A stretch of DNA of 58,766 nucleotides from CAYRKT01 sp964425005 (GTDB lineage: Bacteria; Synergistota; Synergistia; CAYRKT01): the NCBI GenBank assembly GCA_964425005.1, contig CAYRKT010000002.1:1-58766 (forward strand), given 5' to 3'. This document shows positions 57,169 through 58,766 of this stretch, piece after piece (position 1 is the first letter of the stretch; each line of letters starts with the position of its first letter). The position numbers were made by a program, and so were the translations under genes. Below the pieces are notes generated by a model that worked only from the letters and a program-made list of their open reading frames with translations, was not told the origin of the DNA and searched no databases.

Positions 57169-58325
57169 ATATAGAATCGCGCTTCGGACCCGGCATAACC
57201 GCCACCAGGGAGGTCTGCCTGGTGAGGGGAGAGGGGTCGTGGGCCTTCGACGAGTCCGGGAGAAGGTACCTGGACTTCAGCATGGCCCACGGATCGGTGG
57301 CCCTAGGACACGCCCATCCAGCCGTGGCATCGGCGATGAAGAGGGCGCTCGAGGAGGGGATCTTGAACTGCGGGATGGGCTTCTCCTCCCCCTTCAGGGC
57401 CAGGTTGCTCGAGAGGCTTTGTCAGGGTCTGGGAGGCAAGTTCCGGGGCTTTCTCGCCAACTCGGGCGCGGAGGCGATAGAGACCGCCATAAAGCTGTGC
57501 GCCCTAAAGAGGCCCGGCAGGAAGAGGTTCGTGGCCCTCAGGAGGTCCTTCCACGGCAGGACCCTGGGGGCTTCGTCCCTTACCTTCAACCCCAACTACA
57601 AGAGGGGGTTGGAGCACCTCCTGCTCGAGGTGGACTTCATCAGACCCATCGAGGAGGACCTGGACAGGGTCGACGAGGGGGTGGCCGCGGTCTTCGTAGA
57701 GCCGGTCCAGGGGGAGGGCGGCGTATATCCCCTGCCCCCCGACTTCCTCAGGGCCCTCAGGTCCCGCTGCGACGAGGTGGGTTCCCTGCTGGTGGCCGAC
57801 GAGGTCCAGTGCGGCTTCTTCAGGTGCGGTTCTCTGGCCCTGTCCGTCGAGGACGGCATATCCCCCCACGTGGTCTGCCTGGCCAAGGGGATGGCGAACG
57901 GCATCCCCATAGGGGCGTGCCTGTGGAGGGAGGAGCTAGGCCCCCTACCCCCCAAGGTCCACGGGACCACCTACGGCGGAAACCCGCTGGTCTGCGCCGT
58001 GGCCCTCGCCGTACTGGACGTAGTCGAGGAGGAGCGCCTGGGCGAAAGGGCCACCAGGATGGGGCGAGGGCTCATCTCCCTGATCGAGGAGGCCAGGCAC
58101 CCCCGCGTCAAGGAGGTAAGGGGGAGAGGACTCCTGGTTGGGGTGGAGCTCACAGGGCCAGTCGCGGAGGAGGTGGTCAGATCCCTCCAGGGGAAGGGAG
58201 TCCTGGCGCTCACCACCTCCAACAGGTCGGTGGTTAGGTTCATGCCGTCCCTCCTGGTCTCCGAGGAGGAGCTCGAGCTCGCCGCCTCCGCCCTGCTCAG
58301 CGCCCTCGACGAGTTGGAGCGATGA
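57153..58325 (+). CDS. lysJ: LysW-aminoadipate-semialdehyde aminotransferase LysJ (ArgD family)
   Basis: PLP-dependent class III aminotransferase that forms LysW-lysine. The 390-residue protein has GEGSWAFDESGRRYLDF near 26, FRGFLANSGAEAIETAIKLC near 96 and FVALRRSFHGRTLGASSLT near 122. VAAVFVEPVQGEGGVYPLP lies near 178 and LLVADEVQCGFFRCGSL near 212, with VCLAKGMANGIPIGACL near 242 holding the PLP lysine. GTTYGGNPLVCAVALAVLDV lies near 271. It overlaps lysZ by 16 nt and lysK by 4 nt. Confidence 0.94.
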   Translation: MSSFLDIESRFGPGITATREVCLVRGEGSWAFDESGRRYLDFSMAHGSVALGHAHPAVASAMKRALEEGILNCGMGFSSPFRARLLERLCQGLGGKFRGFLANSGAEAIETAIKLCALKRPGRKRFVALRRSFHGRTLGASSLTFNPNYKRGLEHLLLEVDFIRPIEEDLDRVDEGVAAVFVEPVQGEGGVYPLPPDFLRALRSRCDEVGSLLVADEVQCGFFRCGSLALSVEDGISPHVVCLAKGMANGIPIGACLWREELGPLPPKVHGTTYGGNPLVCAVALAVLDVVEEERLGERATRMGRGLISLIEEARHPRVKEVRGRGLLVGVELTGPVAEEVVRSLQGKGVLALTTSNRSVVRFMPSLLVSEEELELAASALLSALDELER

Positions 58326-58766
58326 GGCCCACAGGCCCCTTCGAAGCAGAGGCCGTAGAGCTCCTGAAGGCCCTGGTGGAGACGGAAAGCCCCACCGGCC
58401 GCGAGGACGAGGCCGTAGGGCTCTTCGTCGAGGCGGCCAGGTCCATGGGGCTTGAGGCCGGCAGGGACGAGGCGGGAAACGGCGTGGCCGCAAAGGGCGA
58501 AGGAGGAAGGCGCATCTACCTGGTAGGCCACATAGACACGGTCCCGGGGAGCATACCCGTGAGGATCGAGGGAGGGGAGCTCTGGGGGAGGGGAAGCGTG
58601 GACGCCAAGGGGGCGCTGGCGGCCATGCTGGTGGCCCTCGCGAGGGCCAGCCTGAGGCCAGGCCTGGAGGTGCGCCTGTTCGCCTGCGTCGACGAGGAGG
58701 GAAGGAGCAGGGGGGCAAGGCACCTCCTGGGGTCCGCGCCGGAGCCAGAGGGGGTCGTGGTGGGAG
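58322..58766 (+). CDS. lysK: LysW-lysine hydrolase LysK (M20 family), cut by window edge
   Basis: Releases lysine from LysW. The first 148 residues are present. They show LLKALVETESPTGREDEAVGLFVEAAR near 13-39, IYLVGHIDTVPGSIPVRIEGGELWGRGSVDAKGALAAMLVAL-type sequence near 66-107 and FACVDEEGRSRGARHLL near 120-136. The H-x-D, D-A-K-G and D-E-E-G motifs carry the metal and catalytic residues of M20 enzymes. ATGA overlap with lysJ. Confidence 0.92.
   Translation, partial: MRPTGPFEAEAVELLKALVETESPTGREDEAVGLFVEAARSMGLEAGRDEAGNGVAAKGEGGRRIYLVGHIDTVPGSIPVRIEGGELWGRGSVDAKGALAAMLVALARASLRPGLEVRLFACVDEEGRSRGARHLLGSAPEPEGVVVG

Overview
The window is a GC-rich chromosomal segment with very compact operons, many TTG/GTG starts and AGG-dominated arginine codons. 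A canonical dcw cluster, an A/V-type ATPase with a sodium-binding ring, a class I hybrid-cluster protein, a sensory-type [FeFe] hydrogenase module and a LysW-dependent lysine cluster occur together. This suggests an anaerobic, probably thermophilic bacterium, most likely of the phylum Synergistota (Thermanaerovibrio-like). That placement is inferred from gene content and style, not from a database search. I see no insertion sequence, phage, CRISPR array or plasmid gene.

Layout. 1-15503 (minus) is the division and cell-wall cluster in the order mraZ-rsmH-ftsL-ftsI-murE-murF-mraY-murD-ftsW-murG-murC-murB-ftsQ-ftsA-ftsZ (ftsZ cut by the window edge). It is preceded by three MraZ-type operator repeats and, further upstream, the RNase P RNA gene. 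16114-16917 (plus) is a lone cheR. 16949-26063 (minus) is a gamma-carbonic-anhydrase-like gene after a complete nine-gene ATPase operon (H-I-K-E-C-F-A-B-D) with its own promoter. 26187-31735 (minus) holds queA, a SpoIID-like gene, a DUF2905 gene and ruvB-ruvA-ruvC-yebC. 31844-32592 (plus) is fluC plus a DUF190 gene. 32648-33201 (minus) is a six-tRNA operon (Val-Asp-Phe-Gly-Cys-Asn) with a near-consensus promoter. 33281-46825 (minus) is a long run starting with purC-S-Q-L-F-N-D-M-guaB, followed by an unrecognised gene, two membrane-protein genes, ogt, panB and panE. 46957-49685 (plus) is an Rrf2 regulator, a ferredoxin-like protein and hcp. 49741-52879 (minus) is a five-gene module built around an [FeFe]-hydrogenase-like protein with two DRTGG proteins and two GHKL ATPases. 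53031 to the end (plus) is a T-box-controlled lysW-lysX-(citrate-synthase-like)-lysY-lysZ-lysJ-lysK operon, with lysK cut by the edge.

How they work together. The dcw cluster makes the lipid II precursor and the divisome. The pur run carries purine-pathway genes including IMP dehydrogenase, but purB, purE/K and purH are not in the window. The Rrf2-hcp operon looks like a nitrosative-stress response with an NsrR-like operator. The most unusual region is the lysine operon. Its T-box has a candidate lysine specifier. A second, unclassified attenuator-like RNA lies between lysX and a 247-residue citrate-synthase-fold gene. That gene keeps the catalytic His/His/Asp triad and could be an unrecognised enzyme of the alpha-aminoadipate pathway.
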